DNA of 52,156 nucleotides from Flavobacteriales bacterium (GCA_905339165.1 CAJPFH010000116.1:1-52156), one strand, 5' to 3'; counted from the stretch's first letter, positions 1 through 9,313 are shown. Numbers and translations: made by a program. The notes: generated by a model from the sequence alone, not told the origin.

Positions 1-1
1 C

Positions 2-136
2 GATTATGCTAAAGGATGGGATGGCACCAACAACGGAAAGCCTCTTGGTCCAGAGGCATTTGTTTACAAAATAACCATTACTGATTCTAATACCGATGAC
101 CATGTGTTTACAGGTACTGTTACATTGGTGAAGTAA
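2..136 (+). CDS. T9SS type B cargo protein, C-terminal end (partial)
   Basis: Only the last 44 codons lie in the window; the 5' end is cut by the left edge. The visible part, with the pattern GWDGTNNGK, then EAFVYKITI, then FTGTVTLVK before the stop, is the end of the gliding motility-associated C-terminal domain (CHU_C / T9SS type B sorting domain). It closely resembles the end of the large PKD protein at 647-3721 (GWNGMANGK, DAFVYFITV, FRGTVTLVR), so the two are probably paralogous or related cargo proteins. In this family the domain directs export across the outer membrane by the type IX system. The passenger part cannot be seen. Confidence 0.85.
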   Translation, partial: DYAKGWDGTNNGKPLGPEAFVYKITITDSNTDDHVFTGTVTLVK

Positions 137-212
137 AAAATAAATAATTTGGCAACCTAAAAATAAATACCTCGTCTTGACAGTAATTACAGTATAACCT
201 AACAAAAGTAAT

Positions 213-623
213 ATGAAAAGAAAAATCTTAATCTTAACAGCCCTTGTAACCATTACACTTTGTACTTACGCTCAAAATTGGACAAATGCCAACTTACGTG
301 CAGATGGACAATATATTTTAGGTGGAGTTGAAGCTCTCTACGAAAAAGTTACATGCGGAAATGAGGAATACGTGCTTGTAAAATTTATCAATCATAACTC
401 CTCTAAAGTATCGGTAGAGTGGATTGATGCAGTTTATGAGAACGGAGGCTGGACATACGAAAAAAACAACACTCTTAAAACACTTATCCTACAGCCAAAT
501 CAAGAAATAGAAGGAAAATGCAACGAACAAGGTGTCTTGAAAATTAAGATAAGTTCCATCATTGATTCTCCAGAAAAATTTGAACATTACATGGTTTCAG
601 GACTTAACGTAAAAAATATTTAA
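213..623 (+). CDS. Small secreted protein of unknown function
   Basis: This is a 136-residue protein with a clear signal peptide (MKRKILILTALVTITLCTYA, then Q), so it should be periplasmic or outer-membrane exposed. The mature part is about 115 residues with no domain I recognise. It has two cysteines (in TCGNEEY and GKCNEQG) that could form a disulfide, and alternating polar/hydrophobic stretches suggesting a beta-rich fold. It has no T9SS sorting domain. It sits between two T9SS type B proteins in the same direction, 23 bases before the next start, so co-transcription with the PKD protein is likely and an accessory role is possible. No function is assigned. Confidence 0.75.
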   Translation: MKRKILILTALVTITLCTYAQNWTNANLRADGQYILGGVEALYEKVTCGNEEYVLVKFINHNSSKVSVEWIDAVYENGGWTYEKNNTLKTLILQPNQEIEGKCNEQGVLKIKISSIIDSPEKFEHYMVSGLNVKNI

Positions 624-646
624 TCTCAATCTATAACATTTTCATC

Positions 647-3600
647 ATGAAAAACATTTTCAATAAGAACAAAATACAAGCACTTCTAATTGCTTCTCTT
701 TTGTTTATACTACCCTCTTTAGCTTATTCACAGTGTAGTACAGTAACGGTTACATGGTCAACCGGATGGTGTAGTATCTGTAATGGAAATACAGGAAACT
801 ACTCGTGCGATCCACCATGGTCCGGCAGCGGTATGTGGAATAATGGAATTAGAACCTTTGCCGACCCGGTTCCTCCTGGAAATATTGTTACTTCCGTTAG
901 TATAGTCGTTGAAAAGGTAAACTGTGGCTACACCAACTTATGTGTTACATTAAATGGAGCTCCTGTTCAGTGTTTAGCTCCGGTGGGTGGTAATTGTGGC
1001 TGTGGAACATGCTGGCCTCAAACATTTACCAATACATGGCCTTGCCCCACAGGTGCTCCAAACTATGTTTATGGAGGTATTAACCAAATTCAGTTAATTA
1101 ATACAGGTACTATTTGCGTAAGTAGTGCTATCATTACTATTTGCTATCAGCCTTGCTGCCCCCCTCCCCCCGCTATTCCTAATATGAACGGCCCTACTAC
1201 GGTTTGTGAAGGTGGCACTTATACTTATAGTGTTCCTACAATGCCTTTAGCTCAGAGTTACAACTGGACAGTACCAACAGGTGCAACAGTTCAAAGCGGG
1301 CAAGGAACAAATACAGTAACCGTCCAGTTTGGAAATACAAGTGGAAATATCTGTGTGAACTATACAGATACTTGTACAAACAGCCCTGATTTATGTGTGC
1401 CCATACAAGTGGATTTAAAGCCCTCCCCCTCCAATGCTGGTCCTGACCAATTTATTTGCGGAGCGGTTGGCCAGTTAGCAGGAAATATACCAGGTATAGG
1501 TACCGGATTATGGAACGTGTTATTTGGAGGAAGTACCGTTAGCAACCCAACTCAAAACAATTCAATGGTTAATAACCTTTCTGTTGGGCCAAATACATTT
1601 GAATGGGAAATAACAAATACTCCTGCATGCCCATCTTCTAGGGATACTGTAGTGCTGACAAGATATGCCCAGCCTCAAGCAGATTTTGTTGCCACTACTG
1701 TTTGTTTTGGAACACCAACTGTGTTTGTAAACACAACCAATAATAATGGGGCAAACATAGCCAGCTACGAATGGGACTTGAACAGTGATGGAATTATGGA
1801 TTACTTTGTTCCCAACTTCTCCCACACATTTGCTCTACCTGGTATTTATAATTCTTGCTTAATTGTTACCACTACCGATGGATGCAAGGATACAATATGT
1901 AAACCGGTAGTAGTAAACCCAATGCCAATTGCAGATTATACTGCCAATAATGTTTGCGATGGAGCAACTATGAGTTTCTTTAATACTTCAAATATTCTTT
2001 CAGGTACCATAGATGTTTATGACTGGCAATTTGGAGACGGCAGTTCTTCAAATCTTGTAAATCCTACGCATTTATATGCAGGACCAGGCTTATATACGGT
2101 AACTCTAACCGTTACATCTGACAGCGGTTGCACCTCTTCCATTACTAAAACCATACAGATTTACTCTAATCCTACGGCAAATTTCTCTGCTCCAAACCAA
2201 TGCTTATATGATGCTGTTAACTTTTTTGATCAATCAGTTGTTGGTAATGCAACCATTACCGGATGGAATTGGAATTTTGGAGACAATACCACATCAAATA
2301 TTCAACACCCTTCTCATTTGTACTCCTTCTACAATAACTATCAAGTTCAATTAATTGTTACATCTTCTCAAGGTTGCAATGATACTATTATAAAAACGGT
2401 AGTGGTTCACCCAGTACCCACAGCAAATTTCACGGCCAACAATGTATGTTTAGGAGACCCTACAAATTTTGTTAATCTCTCTACAATTCCTCAGGGTTCT
2501 TTTAGCGAACAATGGTTTTTCGGTGACGGAAGCAATACAAATACATTTAATGCAACCCATAACTATCTGCAACCTGGTAATTTTATACCTTACTTGGTTA
2601 TTACCTCAGACAGTGGCTGTAAGGATACAGCTTTCCTAAACATTGAGGTATGGGCTATTCCTGAACCACAGTTCTCTTTAAACAATACTTGTGAAAATGA
2701 TACAGTAATCTTTACAGATCTTTCACAAATTGTTCTTGGCAATATTGTAGGTTGGACATGGGATTTTGGTAATGGCTTACCCGTTAGCAACCAACAAAAT
2801 CCATATAATTTTTATTATGCACCTGGAGGATACACAGTAATTTTAACCACCACTTCTGACAAGGGATGTGTGAAAACACTTACCAAACAAATTGACATCT
2901 TCCCTTCTCCAAAAGTTGAGTTTGCTTACTCTGACGAATTAGTGGGTTGCTCTCCACTTTGCATCGACTTTTTCGACCAAAGCACTATTAATCCCATGTA
3001 CAATAGCACGCTACAGCACTATTTATGGAATTTTGGTGATGAAATCAGTTCTGTAGAAAAAAACCCAACTCACTGCTACTCTAACAGAACACCTGATAAA
3101 AAAATATTCTCTGTAGATTTAACAGTGAAAAGTAACTTGGGTTGCAAAGGATACTTTATTATTAAGGATTTGGTAGATGTTTACCCACAGCCTACTGCCG
3201 AATTTACTTTTGACCCCTTTGCCACAACCATCTTAAACCCAGAATTTAGATTTACCGACCATTCTTGGGGACATGATTCTCTGAGTTGGAATTTCGGAGA
3301 TGGAAGCACATCTTCTGTACAAAATCCAAAGCACACATACGAAGATACAGGTACATTTAACGTAAGCCTTGTTGTAAAAAACTCATATGGATGTACAGAT
3401 ACTGTTTCTTACAAAATAATTGTTCGTCCTGAATTCCAATTCTATATCCCCAATGCCTTTACTCCTGGTGGAGACGGTATAAATGATGTGTTTAGAGGTA
3501 CTGGTTTTGGGTTCGATTTCTCTAAACCCGAAAACTACAACATGAAAATATACGATAGATGGGGTGAACTTATATTCGAAACAAATGACTATGCCAGCGG

Positions 3601-3721
3601 TTGGAATGGAATGGCTAATGGTAAAAAGTTAAAACCAGACGCTTTCGTTTACTTCATCACTGTTATTGATACTTACGGAATGGAACACGAATTCAGAGGT
3701 ACAGTAACTCTTGTTCGATAA
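647..3721 (+). CDS. Large PKD-domain adhesin-like protein with T9SS type B C-terminal domain
   Basis: This is a 1024-residue secreted protein. Residues 1-29 are a signal peptide ending LAYSQ. Residues 30-175 are Cys-rich (about 15 cysteines) and end in a CCPPPPAIP linker. A beta-sandwich module follows (TVCEGGTYTYSVP), then seven PKD-type repeats at about residues 343-925, each with a W.FGDG-like core followed by H.Y...G.Y.V.L.V.S..GC.D. Residues about 927-1024 are the gliding motility-associated C-terminal domain (IPNAFTPGGDGINDVF, YDRWGELIFE, FRGTVTLVR), the T9SS type B signal. By family it is expected at the cell surface or released, in adhesion or polymer binding. A two-way terminator lies directly downstream. 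Confidence 0.93.
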   Translation: MKNIFNKNKIQALLIASLLFILPSLAYSQCSTVTVTWSTGWCSICNGNTGNYSCDPPWSGSGMWNNGIRTFADPVPPGNIVTSVSIVVEKVNCGYTNLCVTLNGAPVQCLAPVGGNCGCGTCWPQTFTNTWPCPTGAPNYVYGGINQIQLINTGTICVSSAIITICYQPCCPPPPAIPNMNGPTTVCEGGTYTYSVPTMPLAQSYNWTVPTGATVQSGQGTNTVTVQFGNTSGNICVNYTDTCTNSPDLCVPIQVDLKPSPSNAGPDQFICGAVGQLAGNIPGIGTGLWNVLFGGSTVSNPTQNNSMVNNLSVGPNTFEWEITNTPACPSSRDTVVLTRYAQPQADFVATTVCFGTPTVFVNTTNNNGANIASYEWDLNSDGIMDYFVPNFSHTFALPGIYNSCLIVTTTDGCKDTICKPVVVNPMPIADYTANNVCDGATMSFFNTSNILSGTIDVYDWQFGDGSSSNLVNPTHLYAGPGLYTVTLTVTSDSGCTSSITKTIQIYSNPTANFSAPNQCLYDAVNFFDQSVVGNATITGWNWNFGDNTTSNIQHPSHLYSFYNNYQVQLIVTSSQGCNDTIIKTVVVHPVPTANFTANNVCLGDPTNFVNLSTIPQGSFSEQWFFGDGSNTNTFNATHNYLQPGNFIPYLVITSDSGCKDTAFLNIEVWAIPEPQFSLNNTCENDTVIFTDLSQIVLGNIVGWTWDFGNGLPVSNQQNPYNFYYAPGGYTVILTTTSDKGCVKTLTKQIDIFPSPKVEFAYSDELVGCSPLCIDFFDQSTINPMYNSTLQHYLWNFGDEISSVEKNPTHCYSNRTPDKKIFSVDLTVKSNLGCKGYFIIKDLVDVYPQPTAEFTFDPFATTILNPEFRFTDHSWGHDSLSWNFGDGSTSSVQNPKHTYEDTGTFNVSLVVKNSYGCTDTVSYKIIVRPEFQFYIPNAFTPGGDGINDVFRGTGFGFDFSKPENYNMKIYDRWGELIFETNDYASGWNGMANGKKLKPDAFVYFITVIDTYGMEHEFRGTVTLVR

Positions 3722-3733
3722 GCCGACACAACT

Positions 3734-3780
3734 CATGCAATAAAAAAGGGCATTTAATAAATGCCCTTTTTTATTGCATG
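3734..3780. terminator. Two-way intrinsic terminator
   Basis: A perfect 21-bp inverted repeat (3734-3754 against 3760-3780) with a 5-base loop. Its stem holds GGGCATT/AATGCCC flanked by A- and T-tracts, so both strands end in a U-run. It lies between the convergent PKD gene and aminotransferase gene and can serve both. Confidence 0.9.
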
Positions 3781-3792
3781 AAAATTAAACTA

Positions 3793-5016
3793 TTATAAGG
3801 CTTCCATTTTTTTATTTATTTCTACTCTATTTGGATACACTTTCAACGCCTCTTCCAAACAAATTAATGCATTTTTTAAATCTTCTTTTTTAAGCACGTA
3901 AGCCATTCTAACTTGATTATTCCCTACTCCTTTAGTAGCATAAAAACCGGTTGCCGGAGCCAACATAACTGTTTGTTTTTTGTATTCAAAATATTCGAGC
4001 ATCCATTTACAAAAATTATCTGCATTATCAATTGGCAATTCTGCTACAGCATAAAATGCCCCGCCAGGCATAGGGCAAACTACTCCCTCTATTTTGTTTA
4101 AACCGTTAACCAATACATTTCTTCTTTCATCGTATTCAGAAATTACTTCATCAAAATACGTTTGAGGAGTTGTTAAAGCTGCCTCAGCAGCAATTTGTCC
4201 AAGAGTTGGAGGACTTAATCTTGCTTGAGCATATTTAAGAGCTGTTTGCATTACTTCCTTATTTCTTGAAATAAAGGCACCTATTCTTGCACCACACATA
4301 CTGTATCGTTTCGAAATAGAATCAACCACAATGGCATTAGCATCAATTCCCTCTAGCTGAAGAACTGAAATATGCTTTTTACCATCGTAGCAAAATTCTC
4401 TGTAAACCTCATCTGAAAATAAAAACAAACGATGCTTCTTAACTATTTCTTTTAAACTTTCCAACTCACTTTCAGAATATAAATATCCGGTTGGATTTCC
4501 TGGATTACATATTAATATGGCCTTTGTTTTAGAGGTTATTAATTTTTCAAACTCTTCTATTTTAGGCAAAGAGAAACCAGTATCTATATATGATGTAATG
4601 GGCTTAATTTTAACTCCTGCAGTTGTAGCAAATCCATTATAATTTGCATAAAATGGTTCAGGTATAATCACCTCATCTCCTGGATTTAAACATGTAAAAA
4701 ACGCAAACAACAATGCTTCTGAACCACCTGTGGTTACAATAATATTTGTGTATTCGATATTTAATTGAAAGGAGTTGTAATATTCTGCCAATCCTTTTCT
4801 ATAACTTTCTATTCCGGCAGAGTGACTATACTCTAATACTTCTAATTTGTTGTTTCTAATTGCCTCTAAAGCCACCTCAGGTGTTTTAATATCGGGCTGA
4901 CCGATGTTTAGATGATATACTTTTACTCCTCTCTTTTTAGCTGCTTCGGCATAGGGAACTAATTTTCTGATGGGAGATTCGGGCATTTCAGCTCCTCGGT
5001 TTGATAATAATGGCAT
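3793..5016 (-). CDS. Pyridoxal-phosphate aminotransferase, class I/II (aspartate aminotransferase family)
   Basis: This is a 407-residue cytoplasmic enzyme of fold-type I. Visible motifs are NIGQPDI near residue 38, TTGGSEAL (95-102) for phosphate binding, NPGNPTG (171-177), SDEVYREF (201-208), and SISKRYSMCGARIG with Lys236 as the presumed Schiff-base lysine. It should transfer amino groups between an amino acid and a 2-oxo acid; aspartate or a similar substrate is likely from the family, but specificity cannot be read here. It is full length and stands alone, converging on the PKD gene. A one-mismatch '-7' box (GACTTTTG on the minus strand, 5033-5040) lies just upstream. Confidence 0.92.
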   Translation of the reverse strand: MPLLSNRGAEMPESPIRKLVPYAEAAKKRGVKVYHLNIGQPDIKTPEVALEAIRNNKLEVLEYSHSAGIESYRKGLAEYYNSFQLNIEYTNIIVTTGGSEALLFAFFTCLNPGDEVIIPEPFYANYNGFATTAGVKIKPITSYIDTGFSLPKIEEFEKLITSKTKAILICNPGNPTGYLYSESELESLKEIVKKHRLFLFSDEVYREFCYDGKKHISVLQLEGIDANAIVVDSISKRYSMCGARIGAFISRNKEVMQTALKYAQARLSPPTLGQIAAEAALTTPQTYFDEVISEYDERRNVLVNGLNKIEGVVCPMPGGAFYAVAELPIDNADNFCKWMLEYFEYKKQTVMLAPATGFYATKGVGNNQVRMAYVLKKEDLKNALICLEEALKVYPNRVEINKKMEAL

Positions 5017-5428
5017 GATGGTGTTTTTTTTGCAAAAGTCCTAAATTACAATCATAAAATAAGGATTTGCTGGGCAGAAACTTTTTTCATTTTCCTGAAT
5101 TCCTTTTTTGCTTCTCCTCTAATCTTTGCTATTCCTTTAAATTCTACCATATAACCTCATTGTATTAGTAATGAAGTCTGCCTCTCTTTAGCCAATAACT
5201 CATTATTTGAGGTATCAAAAAATATAATAATTGAACCTTTGGTATTCTATAAAATGCGATGTTTTGTATATTTTGCTTTTGTTTCGACACAAATTGTTTT
5301 TAGCCCTCCCAAACTACTTCTATTTACAGATGGAGGCTCAAATTTCATTATTCTGGCTTTAATCGTTTTCCAAAAATTTTATTTCTATTTCATCGAATTT
5401 CAGAATTCTGTTATTTTTTTAAGCAAAA
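5017..5428. other. Gene-poor intergenic stretch
   Basis: About 410 very AT-rich bases between the aminotransferase start and the terminator of the DUF1573 gene. A 67-codon open frame at 5239-5442 runs into that terminator, has odd composition (many Phe, Tyr, Ile) and no start signal, so I treat it as noise. No RNA gene, repeat or convincing promoter was seen beyond the weak box near 5033-5040. Confidence 0.6.
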
Positions 5429-5463
5429 AAAAGGCTTACTGAAAAAATAACAGTAAGCCTTTT
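5429..5463 (-). terminator. Intrinsic terminator of the DUF1573 gene
   Basis: A 13-bp perfect stem (5429-5441 against 5451-5463; core GGCTTACTG/CAGTAAGCC) with a 9-base loop. On the minus strand it is followed by a run of Ts (the A-run 5424-5432 on the plus strand). It starts 22 bases after the stop of the gene at 5486-5938. Confidence 0.88.
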
Positions 5464-5485
5464 AAAATAACTTTAAAATATTCCA

Positions 5486-5938
5486 TTAAGGCTCAATAGG
5501 AGCTCCACTTGGTGTTTGTTTTTCGGGAGAAGTTTGAGGAGCCACTACATTTCCTTTAATTCTTAATACCTTGGTAGGCTCGCTGGCATTTGATGTAATA
5601 GTAATAGATTTGTTTATAGGCCCTAAACGTTTTGTATCGTATTTTACGGAAATAGAGGCACTTTCACCTGGTTTTACAGGATTGGTTGGCCAAGTAGGTA
5701 CAGTGCATCCACATGAACCTCTGGCATTTGAAATAATTAAAGGTTCTTTACCTGTATTGGTAAACTTAAATTCGCGAGTTCCATCTGCACCTTGTTCGAT
5801 GGTTCCATAATCTACAACTTCTGTTTCAAAACTTAAAACAGCTGCATTTGGATTCTCAACAGCAACAGGAGTTTCCTGAGCCTTTGCACCAAAAAATGTG
5901 AAAGCTGCTACTCCTAACGATAAAATGGCTTTTTTCAT
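5486..5938 (-). CDS. DUF1573 secreted protein (copy 1)
   Basis: This is a 150-residue exported protein with a signal peptide (MKKAILSLGVAAFTFFGAKA, then Q). The mature part is one DUF1573 domain, an Ig-like beta sandwich. Diagnostic patterns are VVDYGTIEQGADGTREFKFTN, PLIISNARGSCGCTVP with the conserved Cys pair, and ISVKYDTKRLG...SITITSNA. The tail is Pro/Thr-rich. These proteins are abundant in the Bacteroidota envelope; their biochemical role is not established. A paralogue with the same layout lies upstream at 6058-6489. A good '-7' box (5962-5969) and the terminator at 5429-5463 suggest it is its own transcription unit. Confidence 0.9.
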   Translation of the reverse strand: MKKAILSLGVAAFTFFGAKAQETPVAVENPNAAVLSFETEVVDYGTIEQGADGTREFKFTNTGKEPLIISNARGSCGCTVPTWPTNPVKPGESASISVKYDTKRLGPINKSITITSNASEPTKVLRIKGNVVAPQTSPEKQTPSGAPIEP

Positions 5939-5961
5939 AATTCATGTAAATTTTTGTAGTT

Positions 5962-5969
5962 CAAATGTA
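5962..5969 (-). promoter_or_regulatory. Bacteroidota -7 promoter box for DUF1573 copy 1
   Basis: The minus strand reads TACATTTG, an exact match to the TAnnTTTG consensus of the Bacteroidota housekeeping sigma factor. It lies 23 bases before the start codon. No clear TTG -33 element is present; a GTTAA direct repeat lies further upstream (5997-6012). Confidence 0.6.
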
Positions 5970-5996
5970 ATACTATTTATTTTATATTTAAAATGC

Positions 5997-6012
5997 TTAA
6001 CATTTCATTAAC
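5997..6012. repeat. TTAAC-N6-TTAAC direct repeat upstream of DUF1573 copy 1
   Basis: Two TTAAC half-sites 11 bases apart (one helical turn), ending 58 bases upstream of the start codon. The same arrangement occurs at almost the same distance before the paralogous gene (6545-6560). It may be a regulator site or a promoter element; its function is unknown. Confidence 0.4.
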
Positions 6013-6057
6013 ACCAAGCATTAAACACTTTCAATAATTCCAATATCATGCCAAAAA

Positions 6058-6489
6058 TTAGTGTGCATGATTATGGTCATGAGTTGGATCTGCATTTTCT
6101 TTCGCTTTTACAGTTCCCTTAATTTTAAGTTCGTAGGTAGGTTGTGTGGCATTTGATGTTACCATAATAGATTTAGTGAATGATCCAATTCTATTCGTAT
6201 CATATTTCACCTTTATAATACCGCTTTTTCCTGGCATTATGGGCTCCTCTGGTTTTGAAGGAACTGTGCATCCGCAAGTACTGCTAACATTCGAGATAAT
6301 AAGCGGAGCCTTTCCTTTATTGGTAAAATGAAATTCTCTCTCTCCATTAGCACCCTGTTCTATTTCTCCATAATCAATTTCGCTCATTTTAAATTCAATT
6401 ACAGGCTCCTTAGTTTTCTTTTGTTTTTGCGAAAAAGCAGCACCGACAGAAAAAAAAGAAATTGCAATAAGTAGAAGTGTGGTTCTCAT
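6058..6489 (-). CDS. DUF1573 secreted protein (copy 2) with His-rich tail
   Basis: This exported protein is about 143 residues from the chosen start at 6489. The frame opens at 6510, but Met8 begins the proper signal peptide (MRTTLLLIAISFFSVGAAFS, then Q), so the shorter form is preferred. The DUF1573 domain is plain: IDYGEIEQGANGEREFHFTN, PLIISNVSSTCGCTVP with two Cys, IKVKYDTNRIGSF and IMVTSNATQPTY. It is clearly paralogous to the adjacent copy at 5486. Unlike that copy it ends in DPTHDHNHAH, a short histidine-rich tail that could bind metal (inference). The 119-base gap to the next gene holds a promoter-like box, so the two are probably transcribed separately. Confidence 0.88.
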   Translation of the reverse strand: MRTTLLLIAISFFSVGAAFSQKQKKTKEPVIEFKMSEIDYGEIEQGANGEREFHFTNKGKAPLIISNVSSTCGCTVPSKPEEPIMPGKSGIIKVKYDTNRIGSFTKSIMVTSNATQPTYELKIKGTVKAKENADPTHDHNHAH

Positions 6490-6544
6490 AAGTATTTTAT
6501 ATTTTAACACTAAGTTAGAATATTTTTTTAGATAAATCCTTTAT

Positions 6545-6560
6545 TTAACGATGCATTAAC
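6545..6560. repeat. TTAAC-N6-TTAAC direct repeat upstream of DUF1573 copy 2
   Basis: Same half-site spacing as 5997-6012. It ends 55 bases upstream of the preferred start at 6489. It also lies 22 bases before the presumed -33 element of valS, so it sits between two divergent genes. Confidence 0.4.
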
Positions 6561-6582
6561 AAATTATTGTAAAAAAGAGTAC

Positions 6583-6613
6583 TTGCCCTTAACCCTCAAT
6601 AATAGTAACTTCG
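6583..6613 (+). promoter_or_regulatory. Promoter of valS
   Basis: TTG at 6583-6585 and TAACTTCG at 6606-6613 (one mismatch to TAnnTTTG) are separated by 20 bases, the spacing expected of Bacteroidota housekeeping promoters. Transcription would begin about 15 bases before the valS start codon. Confidence 0.6.
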
Positions 6614-6634
6614 CAGTCTTTATAAATAATAAAA

Positions 6635-9313
6635 ATGGATATTGAAAAGATTTATAATCCTGCCGATGCAGAAAATAAATGGTACAAGTACTGGCTGAAA
6701 AATCAATTATTTAAATCGATTCCAAACGAAAAAGAACCTTTTACTATTGTAATACCCCCTCCCAATGTTACCGGAGTGCTGCACATGGGTCACATGCTAA
6801 ACAACACGATTCAAGATGTGCTCATTCGGAGAGCCAGAATGATGGGTAAAAATGCGTGCTGGGTTCCGGGTACAGACCATGCTTCTATTGCCACAGAAGC
6901 TAAAGTGGTTGCTATGCTTCGCGAGAAAGGAATTAAAAAATCTGATATTTCAAGAGATGAGTTTTTAAACTATGCATGGGAATGGAAAAATAAATATGGA
7001 GGCATCATTTTGCAACAATTACAGAAAATGGGAGCCTCAGCCGATTGGGATAGAGTTCATTTTACCATGGACGAAAACTATTACAAAGCAGTTATAAAAG
7101 TTTTTGTTGATTTATACGACAAAGGTTACATATATCGCGGTTTACGAATGATTAATTGGGATTGCGAAGCAAAAACAGCTCTCTCGAACGAGGAAGTATT
7201 GTATAAAGAAGAGGGAGAAAAAAGTATTTTATACCACATTAAATACAAAATAAAAAATAGCCATGAAAGTATTACCATTGCCACTCAACGCCCGGAAACC
7301 ATTATGGGCGATACGGCTGTTGCCGTAAATCCTAGTGATGAACGTTATCAACACTTAATCGGAAAAACAGCGCTTGTTCCCATTATTAACAGAGAAATTC
7401 CAATCATTGCTGATGATTATGTTGAGAAAGAGTTTGGTTCGGGCTGCTTAAAAGTTACACCGGCACATGATATTAACGACTATGAAATAGGGAAACGGCA
7501 TCATTTATCGGTAATCGACTGCATAAATCTAGACGGAACACTGAATGAATTGTGTGAAATACCAGAATACGTAGGGAAAGACCGATTTGAAGTGAAAAAA
7601 CATATTGTAAAAAAATTAAAAGACGAAAAAATCCTTGTTAAAGAAGAAGAATTTATTACCCGCATAGGTCGTTCAGAAAGAACCAACTCCGTAGTAGAAC
7701 CCAAACTTTCGTTACAATGGTTTATTAAAATGAAAGAACTTTCTGCTCCCGCCCTTCACGCTGTAGAAAACAACGAAATACAAATTCATCCGGCAAAATT
7801 TAAAAACACCTACAAACATTGGATGGAAAACGTACGAGACTGGTGCATTTCCCGACAACTTTGGTGGGGGCATCAGATTCCGGCCTACTACTTCGGAAAC
7901 GGAGAGAATGACTTTGTAGTAGCCGAAACAAAAGAAGAGGCCATTGAACTAATCAAACAAAAGCTAAACAAAACTCAAATAAACGACCTAGAGATAAAGC
8001 AAGACGAAGATGTGCTGGACACTTGGGCTTCTTCCTGGCTTTGGCCTATCGCTGTTTTTGACGGATTTAATGAGCAAAACTTTGACTCCAAACGAGGAAA
8101 AATAAATAAACAAACACACTCCGAAATAGCCTACTACTACCCCACCAATGTATTGGTTACCGCCCCCGAAATATTATTTTTTTGGGTGGCCAGAATGGTT
8201 ATTGCCGGATATGAATACCTAGGAGAAAAACCCTTTTCCGATGTGTACCTTACCGGAATAGTTCGCGATAAGCAAGGTCGCAAAATGAGTAAATCTCTAG
8301 GCAATTCTCCAGACCCCTTGGAACTCATAAATAAATACGGTGCCGATGGCATGCGGGTTGGCATGTTACTTTGTTCTCCGGCTGGAAATGATTTGCCCTT
8401 TGATGAATCTCTTTGCGAACAGGGCCGGAATTTCGCCAATAAAATCTGGAACGCTTTTCGTTTAATAAAAGGATGGGAAATAAACATCGAAATTTCTCAA
8501 CCACAAAGTAGTAAAATAGCCCAAGAATGGCTTGATGCACGTTTTCAGCACGTACTTATTAATCTTAATGATTTGTTTGCGAAATTCAGAATATCGGAGG
8601 CTTTAATGGCAACCTACAAATTTATCTGGGATGATTTCTGTTCGTGGTATCTAGAAATGATAAAACCCGCCTATTTACAGCCCATAGATTCGTTAACATA
8701 TCATCAAGCAATAGCTAACTTGGAGTCGGTTTTAAAAATTCTTCATCCGTTTATGCCTTTTATTACAGAAGAAATATGGCAACTTCTTCTCGAAAGAAAA
8801 AATGGAGAAAGCATTATGGTTACCCAGTGGCCTAATACAACAGCCTACAACCCAAACATACTACAACAATTTGCAGAAGCCGAAGAAATTATAACCCAAA
8901 TTAGAAACTACAGAAAAAAACAAAATATTCCCTTTAAAGAAAAAATAAAAATTATTGTAACCCATAAAGAATTACTTAACCACGCATTTAACATCATTAT
9001 TATAAAACTTGTAAATGCCGATGCCATTCAATTAGAAAGAGAAAAACCTAAAAACTCTTTTTCATTCATATCACATAATGCAGAGTATTTTATACCCTAT
9101 ACAGCTTCGGTTGATGCCCATGCCGAAATGGAGAAATTAAAACAAGAAATAGATTACTTAAAAGGATTTATTGAATCGGTAAATAAAAAATTGGGCAACG
9201 AAAAATTTATGAGTGGAGCTCCCTCAAATGTGGTAGAAGCAGAAAAAAAGAAAAAAAAAGATGCCGAACAAAAAATTAAAAAATACACCGAACAATTAGA
9301 GAGTTTTCTTTAA
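6635..9313 (+). CDS. valS: Valyl-tRNA synthetase
   Basis: This 892-residue cytoplasmic class I aminoacyl-tRNA synthetase charges tRNA-Val. The N-terminus starts YNPADAENKWYKYW. The HIGH-type motif is HMGHM (50-54) after PPPNVTGVL. The editing (CP1) insertion follows with TIATQRPETIMGDTAVAVNP. Next come DWCISRQLWWGHQIPAYYF and DVLDTWASSWLWP, and the KMSKS loop at 550-554 in GRKMSKSLGNSPDP. Residues about 820-890 are the C-terminal coiled-coil arm rich in Lys and Glu. Length and order match the bacterial family. It has its own promoter and precedes ppk1 by 93 bases. Confidence 0.98.
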   Translation: MDIEKIYNPADAENKWYKYWLKNQLFKSIPNEKEPFTIVIPPPNVTGVLHMGHMLNNTIQDVLIRRARMMGKNACWVPGTDHASIATEAKVVAMLREKGIKKSDISRDEFLNYAWEWKNKYGGIILQQLQKMGASADWDRVHFTMDENYYKAVIKVFVDLYDKGYIYRGLRMINWDCEAKTALSNEEVLYKEEGEKSILYHIKYKIKNSHESITIATQRPETIMGDTAVAVNPSDERYQHLIGKTALVPIINREIPIIADDYVEKEFGSGCLKVTPAHDINDYEIGKRHHLSVIDCINLDGTLNELCEIPEYVGKDRFEVKKHIVKKLKDEKILVKEEEFITRIGRSERTNSVVEPKLSLQWFIKMKELSAPALHAVENNEIQIHPAKFKNTYKHWMENVRDWCISRQLWWGHQIPAYYFGNGENDFVVAETKEEAIELIKQKLNKTQINDLEIKQDEDVLDTWASSWLWPIAVFDGFNEQNFDSKRGKINKQTHSEIAYYYPTNVLVTAPEILFFWVARMVIAGYEYLGEKPFSDVYLTGIVRDKQGRKMSKSLGNSPDPLELINKYGADGMRVGMLLCSPAGNDLPFDESLCEQGRNFANKIWNAFRLIKGWEINIEISQPQSSKIAQEWLDARFQHVLINLNDLFAKFRISEALMATYKFIWDDFCSWYLEMIKPAYLQPIDSLTYHQAIANLESVLKILHPFMPFITEEIWQLLLERKNGESIMVTQWPNTTAYNPNILQQFAEAEEIITQIRNYRKKQNIPFKEKIKIIVTHKELLNHAFNIIIIKLVNADAIQLEREKPKNSFSFISHNAEYFIPYTASVDAHAEMEKLKQEIDYLKGFIESVNKKLGNEKFMSGAPSNVVEAEKKKKKDAEQKIKKYTEQLESFL

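Noticed and set aside
5239-5442. 67-codon open frame in the intergenic region
   Set aside because: It runs into the DUF1573 terminator, has skewed composition (Phe, Tyr, Ile) and no start signal or family.
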